Below, piece after piece: positions 16,998-25,010 of a stretch of DNA of 64,000 nt. The notes beneath the pieces are model-generated. The model ran no database searches, was not told the DNA's origin, and worked only from the letters and a program-made list of their open reading frames with translations. Each line of letters opens with the position of its first letter. Within the stretch, counting starts at the first letter, position 1. The DNA lies in contig NZ_JAKFFT010000004.1 in NCBI RefSeq assembly GCF_021502655.1, positions 868,001 through 932,000 of the forward strand, in the 5' to 3' direction. A program made the translations under genes and the position numbers. The stretch is from Dyadobacter sp. CY347. Its GTDB lineage: Bacteria; Bacteroidota; Bacteroidia; Cytophagales; Spirosomataceae.

Positions 16998-18425
16998 TCA
17001 TTTAAAAAAATGCTGGTGGAAGTTCATTAGGAAAACTTCGTCGGTTGCTCTGGTGATGGCCGTGTACAGCCAGCGGATGAATTCAACATTGATCTGTTCT
17101 TCAGGCAGATAACCCTGGTCGATAAATACGGAGCTCCACTGCCCTCCCTGGGCCTTGTGACAGGTTAATGCGTAAGCGAATTTCACTTGCAATGCGTTCA
17201 GGAACGGATCTTTCCGTAATGCTTCCATTCTTTCTTTTTTTGAAGCGATATCAAAATAATCTTTCTGGACGCTTTCATAGAGCTTCTTGTTATCCTCAGA
17301 GGATAGGGAAGGAGAGGAGGAATGCAATGTGTCGAGGAAGATTTTCGCGTCAAATTCGGGTTGCTTTTCGTAATCTGTCAGGCGTAATGTGACGTCTGCG
17401 AAGCGGAAACCGTGCATTTCCTGAGTTTTTCGGATTTTCAATAATTCAACAAAATCACCGTTGGCGATGAAACCCGCCGGCGAATCTTCGTCCAGAATGT
17501 TGTAGTTGTTCCGAACCACCATGAGCCGGTCGCCTGCATCCAGTTCTTCTTCGGAAAAGTTAATGGTGCGCCGGATATATTCATTGTATTGAACCGCCGA
17601 TTTGTTGGAGCGCGTCAGAATGATGGAATTTTCCTGGCCATATTTATCATAAGCATAGCGAAGTCCTTCTTCCAGTTTTTCACCCGTCATCTTGAAAACA
17701 TCGCGATAGGAGCGTGTGGTGATCTGGATCTCCGGTTTTTCGGCGACCAGTTGGTTTCTTAATAATGTTGCGTTGAACAAAATGCCCGATTGCTCATCCT
17801 GCCGCATAACTTCCTTCAATTCCTCCTGAAACACAGACATATAGAATGTCTTTTCCAGGTATTCACCATCCAAAGCAGGACTTAATTCTTTACCAACAGG
17901 CGGGAGCTGCGCTACGTCGCCCACGAGCATGAGCTTGTTACCCGGATTTTCGAAGACAAATTCAATCAAATCCGCCAGGAGACTTTTATTACCAAAATCG
18001 GCATCATCGGTGATCATGGAAGCTTCATCGACGATAAACAGCGTATTGTCATGGTAATTTTTCTGGCGCTGGAATGTCAGGTTGCCGGAGAACGAGTCGG
18101 CGGTTTGTTTGTATATTTTTTTATGGATCGTTAATGCGACCTTTTCGGAATAGCCTGACATTACTTTCGCGGCGCGGCCAGTCGGGGCGAGCAGGATGGA
18201 TTTGTAGCCAAAATTTTTCAGCACTTTGATCAATGTGCTGATAATGGTGGTTTTTCCGGTTCCGGCGTAACCTTTGAGCAAAAAACAGTCGCGGTAACGT
18301 TCCAGGCCTTTTTCTTCGACGAGAAAATCATTGGTCTGCTCAAAAAACCGGAGCTGGCCTTCGGTAGGTTTGAAAGGAAAACGCTTGCGTAAAAGTTGGG
18401 AAGGTAAAATTTTATCTGTTTCCAT
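16998..18425 (-). CDS. RecD/Pif1-like superfamily 1 helicase (AAA ATPase)
   Basis: A 475-aa SF1B-type DNA helicase. Walker A is GYAGTGKTT near residue 46, motif Ia LLAPTGRAAKVM follows, Walker B is LFIVDEASMI, motif III is LMLVGDVAQLPPVG, and the C-terminal UvrD_C_2 domain has VKFAYALTCHKAQGGQW and a final AITRATDEVFL. The small, single-subunit form resembles RecD2/Pif1-like proteins and it has no RecBC neighbours, so a role in replication-fork or recombination processing is inferred. I use the ATG at 18425. An upstream start at 18461 is possible. A minus-strand TATTTTTG box at 18477-18484 would drive it, back to back with the CBS gene. Confidence 0.9.
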   Translation of the reverse strand: METDKILPSQLLRKRFPFKPTEGQLRFFEQTNDFLVEEKGLERYRDCFLLKGYAGTGKTTIISTLIKVLKNFGYKSILLAPTGRAAKVMSGYSEKVALTIHKKIYKQTADSFSGNLTFQRQKNYHDNTLFIVDEASMITDDADFGNKSLLADLIEFVFENPGNKLMLVGDVAQLPPVGKELSPALDGEYLEKTFYMSVFQEELKEVMRQDEQSGILFNATLLRNQLVAEKPEIQITTRSYRDVFKMTGEKLEEGLRYAYDKYGQENSIILTRSNKSAVQYNEYIRRTINFSEEELDAGDRLMVVRNNYNILDEDSPAGFIANGDFVELLKIRKTQEMHGFRFADVTLRLTDYEKQPEFDAKIFLDTLHSSSPSLSSEDNKKLYESVQKDYFDIASKKERMEALRKDPFLNALQVKFAYALTCHKAQGGQWSSVFIDQGYLPEEQINVEFIRWLYTAITRATDEVFLMNFHQHFFK

Positions 18426-18476
18426 AATGCCGAAAGCTAAGGCATGGATTACTAAAATCAAAGTGTGCCTCAGTTA

Positions 18477-18484
18477 CAAAAATA
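18477..18484 (-). promoter_or_regulatory. Bacteroidota -7 box TATTTTTG for the helicase gene
   Basis: An exact TAnnTTTG match on the minus strand about 50 nt upstream of the chosen ATG. The -33 region reads TTTA-like and is only a partial match. Confidence 0.55.
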
Positions 18485-18572
18485 TACTTAGAATTTATTG
18501 CATTTTAAAGGCGTAATTGCATATATTAGATTTCCAAAGTTTATCAATTACACTCCAAAACCTCAATCATCT

Positions 18573-19013
18573 ATGCTAGTACAACATGTAATGGGCAACA
18601 AGCCTGTCAATGCGCTTTGGTCGGTAACGCAGGACAATACGGTGTTTGAAGCTCTGGAACTCATGGCCGCTAAGAACATCGGTGCAGTTTTGGTTCTTGA
18701 AGATAATGAATTGATCGGGATCTTTTCCGAAAGGGATTATGCCAGAAAGGTTATTCTTCAAGGAAAGAGTTCGCGCGACACGCGCATCCGGGAGGTTATG
18801 ACAAGTAAGGTGATCACGGTTGAAACGGACCAGAAAATTGAGGAATGTATGCAGATTATGTCTGACAAACATATCCGACATCTGCCTGTAAATCAGGACG
18901 GAAAGCTTATTGGGATCATCTCTATCAATGACATCGTTTCGGCTATTATCTACGAACAAAAAGAGCACATTAATACGCTCGAAAGCTACATTTCAGGAAG
19001 TCCTTATTCCTGA
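18573..19013 (+). CDS. Tandem CBS-domain protein
   Basis: A 146-aa soluble protein composed of two CBS domains and little else. CBS1 (about residues 10-65) includes VFEALELMAAKNIGAVLVLEDNELIGIFSERDYARK. CBS2 (about 75-135) includes VITVETDQKIEECMQIMSDK, then RHLPVNQDGKLIGIISINDIV. Such stand-alone pairs bind adenine nucleotides and act as energy or ligand sensors, usually by contacting another protein. No partner is identifiable in the vicinity. The start is the ATG at 18573. An in-frame TTG-initiated extension upstream gives a sequence unlike the family. Confidence 0.93.
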   Translation: MLVQHVMGNKPVNALWSVTQDNTVFEALELMAAKNIGAVLVLEDNELIGIFSERDYARKVILQGKSSRDTRIREVMTSKVITVETDQKIEECMQIMSDKHIRHLPVNQDGKLIGIISINDIVSAIIYEQKEHINTLESYISGSPYS

Positions 19014-19027
19014 TCCTTATATTATAT

Positions 19028-19058
19028 CTTGTCAATTCTCCGAGGTTGGTTATCTTTG
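19028..19058 (+). promoter_or_regulatory. Promoter for the NUDIX gene (CTTG-N19-TATCTTTG)
   Basis: CTTG at 19028-19031 and TATCTTTG at 19051-19058 are 19 nt apart. The start codon at 19082 lies 23 nt downstream. It probably also serves the following DUF3822 and coaD genes. Confidence 0.7.
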
Positions 19059-19081
19059 CCGCTCCAAAAAAGTGAGCGCTG

Positions 19082-19585
19082 GTGCAGACTTTGAATGATG
19101 AAGTAAAGAATTTGTACGGGGGTAATGTGCGTGTCCGTGTGAGCGGCATATATATTGTTCAGGACCAGGTTCTTTTGGTGAATCATTCATTATATGGCAA
19201 GGAACAGCCATTTTGGAGCCCGCCTGGTGGAGGGATTCTTTTTGGGGAAACTGCTGTGGAGGCTTTGACACGGGAAGTTCGGGAAGAAACCGGGCTTGAA
19301 GCTGAAATCGGGGATTTCCTGTTTGTAAACGAACATGTAAGGCCTCCGCTTCACGCAATCGAGCTTTTTTTTGGAATAAAATCAGTTCGTGGCAAGATAA
19401 GCAAAGGCGCTGATCCTGAGATTTCGCCAGCAAACCAGATCATTGAGGACGTGCAGTTCCTGCGGCTCGAAGAAATCCGAAGTTTTCCGCCGGGCGCCTA
19501 TCACAGCATTTTCAGCAGGGTGCAATCTCTGGAAGAGCTGTTCAGGTTGGACAAGTTTTTATCCCAGCTTGAAACATTAATATAG
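19082..19585 (+). CDS. NUDIX hydrolase
   Basis: A 167-aa hydrolase of a nucleoside diphosphate linked to another moiety. The NUDIX box is clear near residues 58-80: GGGILFGETAVEALTREVREE followed by TG, matching Gx5Ex7REUxEExGU. The substrate is unknown. The start is a GTG at 19082, supported by its 23-nt distance from a consensus promoter. A TTG three codons later is possible. It is the first gene of a probable operon with DUF3822 (22 nt downstream) and coaD (17 nt after that). Confidence 0.92.
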   Translation: MQTLNDEVKNLYGGNVRVRVSGIYIVQDQVLLVNHSLYGKEQPFWSPPGGGILFGETAVEALTREVREETGLEAEIGDFLFVNEHVRPPLHAIELFFGIKSVRGKISKGADPEISPANQIIEDVQFLRLEEIRSFPPGAYHSIFSRVQSLEELFRLDKFLSQLETLI

Positions 19586-19607
19586 ATTTTAACTTTACCC
19601 GTTTATT

Positions 19608-20513
19608 GTGGCTAATTCTGAAAACCAGGTCATTGAAATTATTCCTACGCTGCTTGTAGGCGATAACTCATTCGACGCGTCAAGTATCCCGTTGTGCACA
19701 TTGTGCATTGAAGTGGATGAAAGGCGCATCAGGTTTTGCATTGTCCGCGATGAAAATATGGAGTGCATCTGGCTGGAAGATTACAGCTTTGAAACCGTTT
19801 TGAACCCCACAGAGATTTTCGAAAGGCTCAAAAAGGTTTTTACGGGACATTTGCTCTGGTCATCGCACAGCTGGAAAAATGTCAGGATTTCGATTAATTC
19901 CCATGCATTCAGCTTAATTCCTAACCTGATTTTTGAGGAAGGTTCGGCGGCCGATTATCTGGCATTTGCATTGGGTAACCCGGTTCCTAAGGATGAGAAA
20001 GTACTTTATCACGATCTGCCGCTAGTCCGTGCGCACAATGTTTTCAGCGTTCCGCAGATCTGGTATGACTGGATGATCAACCATTTTGGTTCTTCACAGA
20101 TTACATTCTACCATTTAACCAGCCCGTTGATCATTGGCGCGCTGGTAAGCCATCTGGAACATCAGCAGATCAGGATGGTTTCCGTTTATTTTGAAAAAGA
20201 TTATTTTACGCTGGTTATTACAGAGGGTCAGCAACTCATACTATGCAACCGTTTCCGGTTTTCGAAAACGCAGGAGCTTGCCTACATTATCCTGTTTACA
20301 TTAAGTCAGCTTAATTTCCTGCCTGAGGAGATGAAAGTGCTTTGTTATGGCGAAATCGCATCTTCTGCTGATGCTTACACCGAGCTTTCAAGATTTTTCC
20401 CCAATTTGCAGATCGGCAACGGGCCCACAACGCTGAAATACAACAGGCAATGTGCGGATGTCCCGGGACATCGTTATTTTGGCCTGTTTAATACCTACCT
20501 CGTATCATCTTAA
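19608..20513 (+). CDS. DUF3822 family protein
   Basis: A 301-aa protein with GTG start (MANSENQVIEII). It belongs to DUF3822, a Bacteroidota-restricted family with an actin/ASKHA-like look: IPLCTLCIEVDERRIRFCIVRD near the start, VLYHDLPLVRAHNVFSVPQ in the middle, and FEKDYFTLVITEGQQLILCNRF followed by DYIILF-type helices later. No catalytic motif can be named. It is encoded directly before coaD, a pairing common in this phylum (often together with rsmD, which is absent here). Function unknown. The neighbourhood hints at a role tied to coenzyme A or cell-envelope synthesis, but this is weak. Confidence 0.85.
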   Translation: MANSENQVIEIIPTLLVGDNSFDASSIPLCTLCIEVDERRIRFCIVRDENMECIWLEDYSFETVLNPTEIFERLKKVFTGHLLWSSHSWKNVRISINSHAFSLIPNLIFEEGSAADYLAFALGNPVPKDEKVLYHDLPLVRAHNVFSVPQIWYDWMINHFGSSQITFYHLTSPLIIGALVSHLEHQQIRMVSVYFEKDYFTLVITEGQQLILCNRFRFSKTQELAYIILFTLSQLNFLPEEMKVLCYGEIASSADAYTELSRFFPNLQIGNGPTTLKYNRQCADVPGHRYFGLFNTYLVSS

Positions 20514-20530
20514 TTGTAAATACTGCTCTT

Positions 20531-21007
20531 ATGAAGCGTATAGCACTATTTCCGGGATCGTTTGATCCATTCACAAAAGGGCACGAAGACATTGTTGTAC
20601 GCGGATTACGGCTTTTTGATGAAGTGGTCATCGGCATCGGGAACAATGCAACTAAGAAGCGCTATTTCCCGCTGGATGTCATGAAGGAAATGATCGAAAA
20701 GACATTTTCGGATCAGACCAATGTGAAAGTAGTTACTTATGATGACCTTACTGCGCATACAGCGCGTGAACTAGGAGCCACATTCCTGCTGAGAGGATTG
20801 CGTAATACGACGGATTTCGAGTATGAAAACGGCATTTCACAGGTCAACCGATATCTCTATGAAGAAATTGAGACGGTATTCCTGATTACATCGCCCATGC
20901 TGGCGCCTATCAGTTCGAGCATTATCCGCGATTTGCATCGCTATGGACAGCGGGTGGACGATTTTCTTCCCTATTCCCTTTCTGAACTGAATAAACTCAA
21001 CCATTAA
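20531..21007 (+). CDS. coaD: Phosphopantetheine adenylyltransferase
   Basis: A 158-aa hexameric nucleotidyltransferase that adenylylates 4'-phosphopantetheine to dephospho-CoA, the penultimate step in coenzyme A synthesis. It has the N-terminal ALFPGSFDPFTKGHEDIV with the TxGH-type motif, RGLRNTTDFEYE for substrate binding, and the C-terminal ISSSIIRDL motif. Length and start (ATG 20531, MKRIALFPGSFDP) are typical. It is the last gene of the NUDIX-DUF3822-coaD unit. Confidence 0.97.
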   Translation: MKRIALFPGSFDPFTKGHEDIVVRGLRLFDEVVIGIGNNATKKRYFPLDVMKEMIEKTFSDQTNVKVVTYDDLTAHTARELGATFLLRGLRNTTDFEYENGISQVNRYLYEEIETVFLITSPMLAPISSSIIRDLHRYGQRVDDFLPYSLSELNKLNH

Positions 21008-21019
21008 GGCTGAGTTTAT
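20991..21019 (+). terminator. Hairpin overlapping the coaD stop codon
   Basis: ATAAACTCA pairs with TGAGTTTAT around an 11-nt loop containing the coaD stop codon. There is no strong T tail, so this is a weak terminator candidate between convergent genes. Confidence 0.35.
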
Positions 21020-21040
21020 CAAATGTAAAGTCTTGCGATA

Positions 21041-21730
21041 TTATTGTTCTTTAATGTCGTGGGTCTTATTGAGGCTTTCAATCACATAACGGATTGAGCT
21101 GTAAGAATTTATTAGGATCGATTTGGCCTCGCTTTGCGTATACCAGCCCAGTTTTTCGATCTGCTCTTCGGCCTGCGGCTGCATGTTGGAGTCATCAATG
21201 CAGTCAAAAAGATACCATTTGGTCCGTTTTAAAATGCGGTTGTTGTTGAGGCTGTAAGTGTGCCAGGTGGTGACGATCTTATCCTTAACCAGTGCTTTTA
21301 CGCCGGTTTCTTCTTCAATTTCCCGGATAGCAGCCGTTCTGGAATTTTCACCTTTATCCAGCTTGCCTTTGGGCAGGTCCCACTTTTTGCGGCGGAACAT
21401 GAAGAGCCACTTGCCTTCTTTCACAACAACGCCTCCCGCGGCCTTGATAACTTTGTAACTGCCTTTAATTTTTTCCTCCACTTCCGACTTTTCGCGCGTC
21501 GCCATTGTCACCGACAACATGTCCGCAGGCACCGCCTTTTCCAAAAGCTCAATGAGTTGCATAGCCGATGCCGCAGTGGTGTTCAGGAAGAGCACGTGGC
21601 CGGTTAGCATCTTTTTTTGCAGCTTATCAAGTCTCAGGTCTACAATGTGATCGAAGGCGGAAGTTTCCGTTGCAGAAAGCTGATTGGTCCGTACAATTCG
21701 CAAAGGACGGTCGTCAAAAAAAATGATCAT
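21041..21730 (-). CDS. NUDIX hydrolase with N-terminal extension
   Basis: A 229-aa protein. The NUDIX box lies at about residues 121-143 (GKLDKGENSRTAAIREIEEE, then TG), preceded by KKWDLPK, which resembles NUDIX enzymes acting on diphosphoinositol- or Ap4A-like substrates. The first 90 residues (MIIFFDDRPLRIV, then a helical stretch with LLEKAVPADMLSVTM) form an extension of unknown role. In many Bacteroidota this gene lies next to coaD or pyrE, as here on both counts. A minus-strand TAATTTTG box at 21757-21764 is its likely promoter. Confidence 0.9.
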   Translation of the reverse strand: MIIFFDDRPLRIVRTNQLSATETSAFDHIVDLRLDKLQKKMLTGHVLFLNTTAASAMQLIELLEKAVPADMLSVTMATREKSEVEEKIKGSYKVIKAAGGVVVKEGKWLFMFRRKKWDLPKGKLDKGENSRTAAIREIEEETGVKALVKDKIVTTWHTYSLNNNRILKRTKWYLFDCIDDSNMQPQAEEQIEKLGWYTQSEAKSILINSYSSIRYVIESLNKTHDIKEQ

Positions 21731-21756
21731 TTTTCAAATGGTACGTGAATCGATGC

Positions 21757-21764
21757 CAAAATTA
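21757..21764 (-). promoter_or_regulatory. Bacteroidota -7 box TAATTTTG for the NUDIX gene
   Basis: An exact TAnnTTTG match on the minus strand 26 nt upstream of the ATG at 21730. The -33 box is weak. Confidence 0.55.
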
Positions 21765-21800
21765 AGTAAAGAGTTTAGTTTAGACAGTGATTATTATTGA

Positions 21801-21808
21801 TAAATTTG
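21801..21808 (+). promoter_or_regulatory. Bacteroidota -7 box TAAATTTG for the CNNM/HlyC gene
   Basis: An exact TAnnTTTG match, with a TTTA 18 nt upstream as a possible -33 box. If used, transcription begins near 21813, which excludes the GTG codons at 21787 and 21808 as starts and favours TTG 21832. Confidence 0.55.
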
Positions 21809-21831
21809 TGCTTGTATCAAATATACAGTTC

Positions 21832-23136
21832 TTGGAACTCCTGATAATTCTACTTCTTGTGTTGCTCAATGGTGTCTTTTCCATGTCTGAGATAGCACTC
21901 GTTTCATCTCGCAAATCCCGTCTCGAAGCTGCTGCAAAAAATGGGGATTCCAGTGCAAAAGCCGCCCTTCATCTCGCTAATTCGCCCACCCGTTTTCTGT
22001 CCACCGTTCAGATCGGCATAACCCTCATTGGTCTGTTGACGGGTATGTACAGTGGTGACAACATTACAAGTGATTTCGAAAAATACATTGCTACCATTCC
22101 GTTTCTGATGCCATATGCCCATTCTCTGGCTGTTGGATCCGTGCTTGTGTTTATAACATATTTATCATTAGTCCTTGGTGAGCTTGTTCCGAAACGGATC
22201 GGAATGGCTAATCCCGAAGCCATTTCCAAGTTCATGGCCATGCCTATGAACCTGCTTTCGAAAGCCACAGCGCCCTTTATCGCATTGCTAGGCTTTTCCA
22301 GCGACTTCATTATCAAGATTTTAAATATCAAACAAAGCGAAAACTCAGTTACAGAGGAGGAGATCAAAAGTTTGATACAGGAAGGAACTTCCGGGGGTGT
22401 TTTTGAGGAAATTGAGCAGGAGATCGTGCATAATGTGTTCCAGCTGGGAGACAGAAAAGTGACGTCACTCATGACCAATCGCCAGGAGATCGTTTGGCTG
22501 GACCTGGAAGATTCTGTTGAGGAAAATAAGGCCAAGATTTTCGATGCAAGACATTCGATTTATCCCGTTTGCCGTGGCGCTGTCGACGATGTGGTGGGTT
22601 TGGTTTATGTGAAAGACCTCATTGCGACGGATATAGAAGCGCAGTTAGCAAATATGAATGCGGTTGTAAAAGATCCCGTTTACCTGCCCGAAAGCAACCG
22701 TGCATATCAGGCATTGGCAAAATTCAAAGAACAGCGGGTTTATTTCGGCATCATAGTGGATGAGTACGGCGGCATTTTGGGCGTCTTAACGATGCACGAC
22801 ATTATGGATGCGCTTGTGGGTGATATTTCAGAGGACATTGAAGAGGCATCCGAAGTGATCCGGAGGGAAGATGGCAGCTTCCTGATCGATGCGCAGTTGC
22901 CATTTGATGATTTTATTCAATATTTCAATCTCAACATTCAGGAAGCAGAGCGCCGTGAGTTTGTCGGGTTCAATACGCTGGGCGGTTTTGTGCTTCACAT
23001 TCTCGAAAACATTCCTACGACAGGTGAAAAGTTCAAATGGAAGCACTTTGAATTTGAAGTGATCGATATGGACCGGAGCCGGATCGATAAATTATTAGTA
23101 ATCAATCATAGTAAAAACGAAGAATCCGAAGACTAG
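21832..23136 (+). CDS. CNNM/CorC (HlyC-like) hemolysin-family membrane protein
   Basis: A 434-aa integral membrane protein of the DUF21-CBS-CorC_HlyC type, related to magnesium and cobalt efflux systems. The N-terminal DUF21 domain has about four hydrophobic segments, with NGVFSMSEIALVSSRKSRLE and LVLGELVPKRIGMANPE as family hallmarks. A CBS pair follows at about residues 195-320 (GDRKVTSLMTNR, YPVCRG, IIVDEYGGILGVLTMHDIMDALVGDI). The CorC_HlyC domain forms the C-terminus (FVGFNTLGGFVLHIL). Start choice: TTG 21832 (ELLIILLLVLLNG), matching the family N-terminus and the promoter position. GTG 21787 is the longest alternative. pyrE follows after 2 nt, so the two are probably co-transcribed. Confidence 0.93.
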   Translation: MELLIILLLVLLNGVFSMSEIALVSSRKSRLEAAAKNGDSSAKAALHLANSPTRFLSTVQIGITLIGLLTGMYSGDNITSDFEKYIATIPFLMPYAHSLAVGSVLVFITYLSLVLGELVPKRIGMANPEAISKFMAMPMNLLSKATAPFIALLGFSSDFIIKILNIKQSENSVTEEEIKSLIQEGTSGGVFEEIEQEIVHNVFQLGDRKVTSLMTNRQEIVWLDLEDSVEENKAKIFDARHSIYPVCRGAVDDVVGLVYVKDLIATDIEAQLANMNAVVKDPVYLPESNRAYQALAKFKEQRVYFGIIVDEYGGILGVLTMHDIMDALVGDISEDIEEASEVIRREDGSFLIDAQLPFDDFIQYFNLNIQEAERREFVGFNTLGGFVLHILENIPTTGEKFKWKHFEFEVIDMDRSRIDKLLVINHSKNEESED

Positions 23137-23138
23137 CA

Positions 23139-23780
23139 ATGCTAAACCAACAGGATATTACCAAAAGAATCGCCGAATTGCTGCTTGAAGCCAAAGCAAT
23201 CAAACTAAGTCCTGACAAGCCGTTTCAATGGAGCTCAGGATGGCTGTCCCCGATATACTGCGATAACCGTGTGGCGTTATCTTACCCTGATACACGGACT
23301 TTTATCAAAAAGACACTCGCAGCATTGATCAAAAAGGAATATCCTGATGTGCAGGCAGTTGTAGGTGTTGCAACGGGCGGGATTGCCCAAGGCGCATTAG
23401 TAGCAGATCTTTTGGAATTGCCTTTCGCATATGTTCGTCCGGAGCCTAAAAAGCACGGAATGGGCAATCAGATCGAGGGCAGACTGGAAAAAGGTCAGTC
23501 GGTGATTATCATTGAAGACCTGATCTCAACCGGCGGAAGCTCCTTAACAGTGGTGGATGTGCTGCGGGAAGCGGAAATTGAAGTGGCAGGAATGGTTGCG
23601 ATTTTTACTTATGGGTTCGCAGTTGCGGAAAATAATTTCAAGGAGAAAAATGTAAAGCTCAGCACCGTAAGCAATTACAATGCATTGATAGAGACTGCAT
23701 TGGAACACAATTACATTGACAGTTCTCAACTGGAAAGTCTGAGTGCATGGCGCCTTGCTCCTGAAAGCTGGGGCAAATAA
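23139..23780 (+). CDS. pyrE: Orotate phosphoribosyltransferase
   Basis: A 213-aa enzyme that joins orotate and PRPP to give OMP in pyrimidine synthesis. It shows the PRPP-binding motif VIIIEDLISTGGSS (about residues 124-137), the FQWSSGWLSPIYCDNR orotate region, VGVATGGIAQGALVAD, and the YVRPEPKKHGMGNQIEG flexible loop. Length is normal. It follows the CNNM gene by 2 nt and is bounded downstream by a long hairpin. Confidence 0.97.
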   Translation: MLNQQDITKRIAELLLEAKAIKLSPDKPFQWSSGWLSPIYCDNRVALSYPDTRTFIKKTLAALIKKEYPDVQAVVGVATGGIAQGALVADLLELPFAYVRPEPKKHGMGNQIEGRLEKGQSVIIIEDLISTGGSSLTVVDVLREAEIEVAGMVAIFTYGFAVAENNFKEKNVKLSTVSNYNALIETALEHNYIDSSQLESLSAWRLAPESWGK

Positions 23781-23783
23781 AGG

Positions 23784-23835
23784 CATTCGGCCAGCGGGTT
23801 TGCTTTAACATAGTTGTAAAACTACTGGCCGAATG
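23784..23835. terminator. Long-loop hairpin between pyrE and the aldo/keto reductase gene
   Basis: CATTCGGCCAG (23784-23794) and CTGGCCGAATG (23825-23835) are perfect complements 30 nt apart. It lies between convergent stops. The tails are only moderately T-rich. Confidence 0.6.
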
Positions 23836-23844
23836 TTCACATTT

Positions 23845-24867
23845 TCAATTCCTGTGATTCTCTAACTTTTCATAAAGTCCTCCGAACGCCTCTTCCTTCA
23901 CGCCTTCGGATTTGAGAAATTCATGCGGGAAACCAAGCTCGATTTTACTAACCTCATTAAGCTTGGCGATCATATCATCCGGCAACTTGAACGATAGGCA
24001 GCCAAGCGAATCTGTAAGCTGTTTTTCTTTTGAAGCACCAATGATCGGGATCATAACCTGGTCCCTGTGACGCGCCCAGTTGATCGCAACCTGCACCGGG
24101 GTTACGCCCAGTTCACTGGCGACATCCACCACAGTTTGTGCTATAATGCTACTATGTTCGTTTCTGCGAATGCTATGATCCGGAACGCGGCCGGCTTCTC
24201 CACGCAAATATTTCCCGGTAAGCGCACCGCCACCAATTGTGCCCCAGGGAGTTACTGCCAGTCCGAGTGCTTTCGCCATCGGAAGTAAGTCGCGTTCCGG
24301 CGTGCGCTGGATGAGTGAATACTCAAACTGAATGGCTGCAAATGCATTCCAACCGCGAAAATCAGCAATGGTGTTGGCTTGTGAAACCACCCATGCAGGT
24401 GTGTCCGAAATGCCTACATAATGGACCAATCCCCTTGTAACCAGGTCATCCAGGCCGCGCATTACTTCTTCAACGGGCGTTGTGTTATCCCAAAGGTGGA
24501 CCCAAAGCAGGTCAATGTATTCCGTATTCAGGCGCTTCAAACTGGCCCTCACCGAGCGCATCATGTTTTTGCGGTGGTTACCGGCAAAATTAAGGTCGTC
24601 GTTCCGGTCTTTCAGTGTGAATTTGGTTGCTAAAACCCAGTGATCACGGTCATTTTCAATGAATTCACCCACATATTTTTCAGAAGAACCTTCTGTATAG
24701 CGATTGGCTGTGTCGATAAAATTGCCTCCTGCGCCTGCGAAACTTTCGAATATTTTAAAGCTTTCATGCTTATCCGCTCCCCATCCCCACTCAGTTCCGA
24801 AGGTCATTGTGCCCAGGCAAACTTCCGAAACACGTAAACCCGACCGGCCCAATAATTGATATTGCAT
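23845..24867 (-). CDS. Aldo/keto reductase
   Basis: A 340-aa NADPH-dependent reductase of the AKR (TIM-barrel) superfamily. The start MQYQLLGRSGLRVSEVCLG, the catalytic Asp-Tyr region FIDTANRYTEG, Lys in VLATKFTLKD, His in LLWVHLWD and the cofactor site IIGASKEKQL are all present, so it should be active. Length and motifs resemble the AKR11/12-like bacterial group. Substrate cannot be assigned. It appears to be monocistronic, divergent from ppk1 with a 143-nt gap that holds a minus-strand TAACTTTG box. Confidence 0.92.
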   Translation of the reverse strand: MQYQLLGRSGLRVSEVCLGTMTFGTEWGWGADKHESFKIFESFAGAGGNFIDTANRYTEGSSEKYVGEFIENDRDHWVLATKFTLKDRNDDLNFAGNHRKNMMRSVRASLKRLNTEYIDLLWVHLWDNTTPVEEVMRGLDDLVTRGLVHYVGISDTPAWVVSQANTIADFRGWNAFAAIQFEYSLIQRTPERDLLPMAKALGLAVTPWGTIGGGALTGKYLRGEAGRVPDHSIRRNEHSSIIAQTVVDVASELGVTPVQVAINWARHRDQVMIPIIGASKEKQLTDSLGCLSFKLPDDMIAKLNEVSKIELGFPHEFLKSEGVKEEAFGGLYEKLENHRN

Positions 24868-24940
24868 AGTACTGTAATTAAGTTTTGAATGAAAGAAATA
24901 ACACCGGATGCTTACCGAACTTTGTTAAATCTTTGTGCCG

Positions 24941-24948
24941 CAAAGTTA
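24941..24948 (-). promoter_or_regulatory. Bacteroidota -7 box TAACTTTG for the aldo/keto reductase gene
   Basis: An exact TAnnTTTG match on the minus strand 73 nt upstream of the ATG. No good -33 box at the standard spacing. A TTTG lies 13 nt upstream, which is closer than usual. Confidence 0.45.
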
Positions 24949-25010
24949 GATCCTTACCGGCCAAATGTATTTATATTGTAGCAAATTTTGAATCTTTTTT
25001 ACCTTAATCA

